Shown one piece after another: positions 7,119-9,216 of a DNA stretch of 9,216 nucleotides (position 1 is the first letter of the stretch; each line of letters begins with the position of its first letter). This stretch comes from Chloroflexi bacterium RBG_19FT_COMBO_55_16 (lineage in GTDB: Bacteria > Chloroflexota > Anaerolineae > Anaerolineales > UBA4823). The DNA lies in assembly GCA_001795335.1 (NCBI GenBank), contig MGOK01000040.1, positions 1,038 to 10,253 on the forward strand, given 5' to 3'. Position numbers and translations under genes: made by a program. Below the pieces are notes generated by a model, which saw only the letters and a program-made list of their open reading frames with translations, was not told the origin of the DNA and ran no database searches.

Positions 7119-8921
7119 TTGGATCTTGAACAACTGCTCACCATCCCTTCTGTCGACACGGATGGAGGCTTCGATATCTCGCCAGATGGAAAGTACGCGG
7201 CATTTTCCTGGAACCCATCCGGTCAGCCAGAGCTCTACCTGTTGCCACTGGATGGCTCTACCCCGCCCCGGCAGATAACCCGCGGGCCAGGTGGGAAGTT
7301 CGCCCCCAAATTCTCCCCGCAGGGGAACCGGCTGGCTTACGCCGTCAATCTGGATGGCAGCGAAGCCTTTGATATTTGGGTTTGCGAGCTTCGGCAAGCA
7401 AGCCACACGAACCTGACCCCAGACACCCGAGAGGCTAACCAACTTAATATCAGCTGGTCGCCAGACGGCGCCCAAATTGCCTTCGTGAGCGAACGTTCCG
7501 GGCAGTTCGACACATATATCATGCCGTCTGGTGGAGGACCAGCGCGCCGGATGCTGGCACTGCCCCATCCGGATTGGGATGTACGCTGGTCGCCGGATGG
7601 GTCTCACCTGGTGGTCGTTTCGGAATCCCGGGGTCAAGACTACCTGGTGACGATCGTCCCTCTACAGGACGGCCCAGCGCATTCGTTGATGGCGAAGGGG
7701 GAAGCCATAAATGCCAGGGAGGCGCGTTGGTCGCCAGACAGCACGCGCCTGGCTTTCTCATCAGATGTTCACGGGTTCTATAACATCGGCATCTATGACC
7801 TGGAGAGCGGCTCGATCACCTGGGTCTCCAAGGGCGATGGAGATAGCAGAACGCCAGATTGGGCTCCGGACGGGCGACGGCTTGCTTACGTTCACAACAA
7901 CGGGCCGGACACCTGGATCACCGTACACGACCTGGACAGTGAAGCTTTTACTCGCTATCAGGTCGATCACGGGGTGCACTTCACGCCGCGCTTCACTCCA
8001 GATGGGCGCCAGGTGCTAGCTTTGTTTGAGAACCCCTGTCAGCCCGCCGACCTCTGGTTGCTCTCCCTGGATTCGGGCAAGTTCCGGCAGTTGACAAGAT
8101 CGTTACCTATCTCGCTGCACAACCAGGAATTCGTCTTTCCAGAACACATCTACTATCCCGGCCTGGATGGCATTCCGGTTCCGGGCCTGCTTTTCAAGCC
8201 AGAGGGGATATCTGTTAGGCGACCGGCAGTGATCTACGTTCACGGTGGTCCGAACTGGTTGGTCCAGTTCCTTTGGAACCCCTTCTTCCAGCATTTGACC
8301 AGCCGCGGCTGGGTCGTGCTGGCGCCCAATTATCGTGGTTCGACCGGTTATGGACGTGATTGGCAGCTGGCCAGCCGCTTCGACCTGGGCGGGGTCGACA
8401 CCGCCGATGTAGTCGCAAGCGCGCACTACCTGATCCAGGAAAGCCTTGCCGACCCAACGCGCATCGCCGTCACCGGGCGCAGCCATGGAGGTTACCTGGC
8501 AATGACCTGCCTGACGCAGTACCCGGAGCTTTGGGCGGCTGGTGCGGCGGTGGTGCCTTTCCTGAATTGGTTCACCTCCCATGCGAATTCGCGAGCGGAC
8601 CTGCAACACTGGGACCTCGAGAACATGGGGGACCCAGAAGTGAACTATGACCTGTGGCAGGCGCGTTCTCCGTTCTTCTTCCTCGACCGCATCCAGGCGC
8701 CGGTGCAGTTGATCTGCGGCGGAAATGACCCGCGCTGCCCACCATCTGAATCGATCGCCGCCCAGCAAACGTTGCAGGCGCTGGGTAAACCCGTTGACCT
8801 GGTGCTGTACCCGGACGAGGGGCACAGCTTCTTAAAGAAGAAAAACATTTTGGATGCAGAGAAGCGCCGGGTAGCTTTTCTGGCACAAGTATTGGAGGAG
8901 AAGGGAGAGGCGCAGCGATGA
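7119..8921 (+). CDS. S9-family serine peptidase (prolyl oligopeptidase/acylaminoacyl-peptidase type)
   Basis: A two-domain serine hydrolase of 600 residues that would cleave short peptides or release N-acylated or N-terminal residues. The N-terminal beta-propeller spans about 1-330 and shows seven TolB/PD40-like repeats, with SPDG-type cores near residues 21, 66, 114, 158, 205, 250 and 293. The alpha/beta-hydrolase domain covers about 345-595. HGGP (375-378) forms the oxyanion region, GRSHGG (453-458) holds nucleophile Ser455, GGNDPRCP (534-541) holds Asp537, and DEGHSF (566-571) holds His569, so the triad is complete. There is no signal peptide, so it acts in the cytosol, presumably on material imported by the upstream transporter, whose last gene ends 17 bases earlier. 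Its stop overlaps the next start as ATGA. Peptidase versus acylaminoacyl specificity cannot be decided from sequence. Confidence 0.93.
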   Translation: MDLEQLLTIPSVDTDGGFDISPDGKYAAFSWNPSGQPELYLLPLDGSTPPRQITRGPGGKFAPKFSPQGNRLAYAVNLDGSEAFDIWVCELRQASHTNLTPDTREANQLNISWSPDGAQIAFVSERSGQFDTYIMPSGGGPARRMLALPHPDWDVRWSPDGSHLVVVSESRGQDYLVTIVPLQDGPAHSLMAKGEAINAREARWSPDSTRLAFSSDVHGFYNIGIYDLESGSITWVSKGDGDSRTPDWAPDGRRLAYVHNNGPDTWITVHDLDSEAFTRYQVDHGVHFTPRFTPDGRQVLALFENPCQPADLWLLSLDSGKFRQLTRSLPISLHNQEFVFPEHIYYPGLDGIPVPGLLFKPEGISVRRPAVIYVHGGPNWLVQFLWNPFFQHLTSRGWVVLAPNYRGSTGYGRDWQLASRFDLGGVDTADVVASAHYLIQESLADPTRIAVTGRSHGGYLAMTCLTQYPELWAAGAAVVPFLNWFTSHANSRADLQHWDLENMGDPEVNYDLWQARSPFFFLDRIQAPVQLICGGNDPRCPPSESIAAQQTLQALGKPVDLVLYPDEGHSFLKKKNILDAEKRRVAFLAQVLEEKGEAQR

Positions 8922-9216
8922 TCAAGCTGAGCATATTTGACGAAGACCAGGTTAACTCGATTCATGAAGCCACATTGCGGGTATTAAACGAGACCGGAGT
9001 GGTCTTGACAAATTCTGAAGGGCGAAGGCTCCTTCAGGAAGCAGGGGCAACTCTGAATCAAGAGCGCGTCCGGCTGCCACCTGACCTGGTGGAGCAGGCA
9101 GTTGCCCAGGCACCCAAAACTGTGACGATCCGCGGCCGGGGAGGGGAGAGCCGGACCCTGGGGGATGGAAACCTGCACTGGCACAACCTGGGTGGGGCGC
9201 GCGATGTGTACGACGC
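8918..9216 (+). CDS. MttB-family (trimethylamine-type) corrinoid methyltransferase, 5' part
   Basis: Only the first 99 codons are in the window, but they match the N-terminus of the MttB family. IHEATLRVLNETGV (15-28) is followed by RRLLQEAGATLNQERVRLPPDLVEQAVAQAP (36-66, quoted in pieces: RRLLQEAGATL, ERVRLPPDLVEQA, VAQAP), then VTIRGR (69-74) and LGDGNLHWHNLGGA (81-94). Family members transfer a methyl group from trimethylamine, or in the non-pyrrolysine branch from betaines, to a cobalamin protein. Whether this member has pyrrolysine cannot be seen, because the relevant amber codon would lie far beyond the right edge. GGGAGAGG (8903-8910) sits 7 bases before the ATG. The ATGA overlap with the S9 gene implies coupled translation. 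Confidence 0.88.
   Translation, partial: MIKLSIFDEDQVNSIHEATLRVLNETGVVLTNSEGRRLLQEAGATLNQERVRLPPDLVEQAVAQAPKTVTIRGRGGESRTLGDGNLHWHNLGGARDVYD

Noticed and set aside
8103..8825. A 240-codon open frame on the minus strand opposite the S9 catalytic domain
   Set aside because: It is the mirror of the conserved hydrolase domain, with no ribosome site or family features of its own.
1..9216. CRISPR array, insertion sequence, tRNA or prophage signals
   Set aside because: I saw no regularly spaced repeats, transposase-like proteins, terminal inverted repeats, tRNA-like cloverleaf or phage genes on either strand.

Overview
The window looks like a moderately GC-rich bacterial chromosome segment. It carries one long rightward gene cluster for a peptide/nickel-family (Dpp/Opp-type) ABC importer with two enzymes behind it, and one divergent leftward gene. 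The solute-binding lipoprotein has a lipobox followed by a Pro/Thr/Glu-rich tether built from TEAP repeats. There are also two TTG starts with good Shine-Dalgarno sites and an MttB-family gene. Together these fit a member of the Chloroflexota (Anaerolineae-like). That placement is inference from style, not from a marker gene.

Layout. Positions 1-1015 (minus strand, cut by the left edge) encode a zinc-dependent deacylase of the succinylglutamate desuccinylase/aspartoacylase family. Positions 1016-1245 are a divergent control region. It holds candidate promoters on both strands, a small inverted repeat, and a strong Shine-Dalgarno-like site that serves no annotated gene. On the plus strand follow a solute-binding lipoprotein (1246-2994), a perfect 12-bp hairpin (3009-3037), two permeases (3056-4087 and 4098-5060), two ATPases (5080-6075 and 6094-7101), a cytosolic S9-family serine peptidase with a seven-repeat N-terminal beta-propeller (7119-8921), and the first 99 codons of an MttB-family methyltransferase (8918 to the right edge). 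Gaps between the plus-strand genes are 61, 10, 19, 18 and 17 bases, then a 4-base overlap, so they read as a single operon. The 5' end of the S9 gene and both edge genes have no long gene-free stretch beside them.

How the genes may work together. The lipoprotein captures a substrate outside the membrane, the two permeases form the channel, and the two ATPases drive import. The peptidase has no signal peptide and would cleave the imported peptide or amide inside the cell. The MttB-like protein would move a methyl group from a methylated (probably quaternary) amine to a corrinoid protein. The divergent deacylase could remove an N-acyl group. The inferred theme is uptake and stepwise dismantling of an N-modified (acylated, peptidyl or N-methylated) amino compound. 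The gene order is seen directly; the substrate is not.
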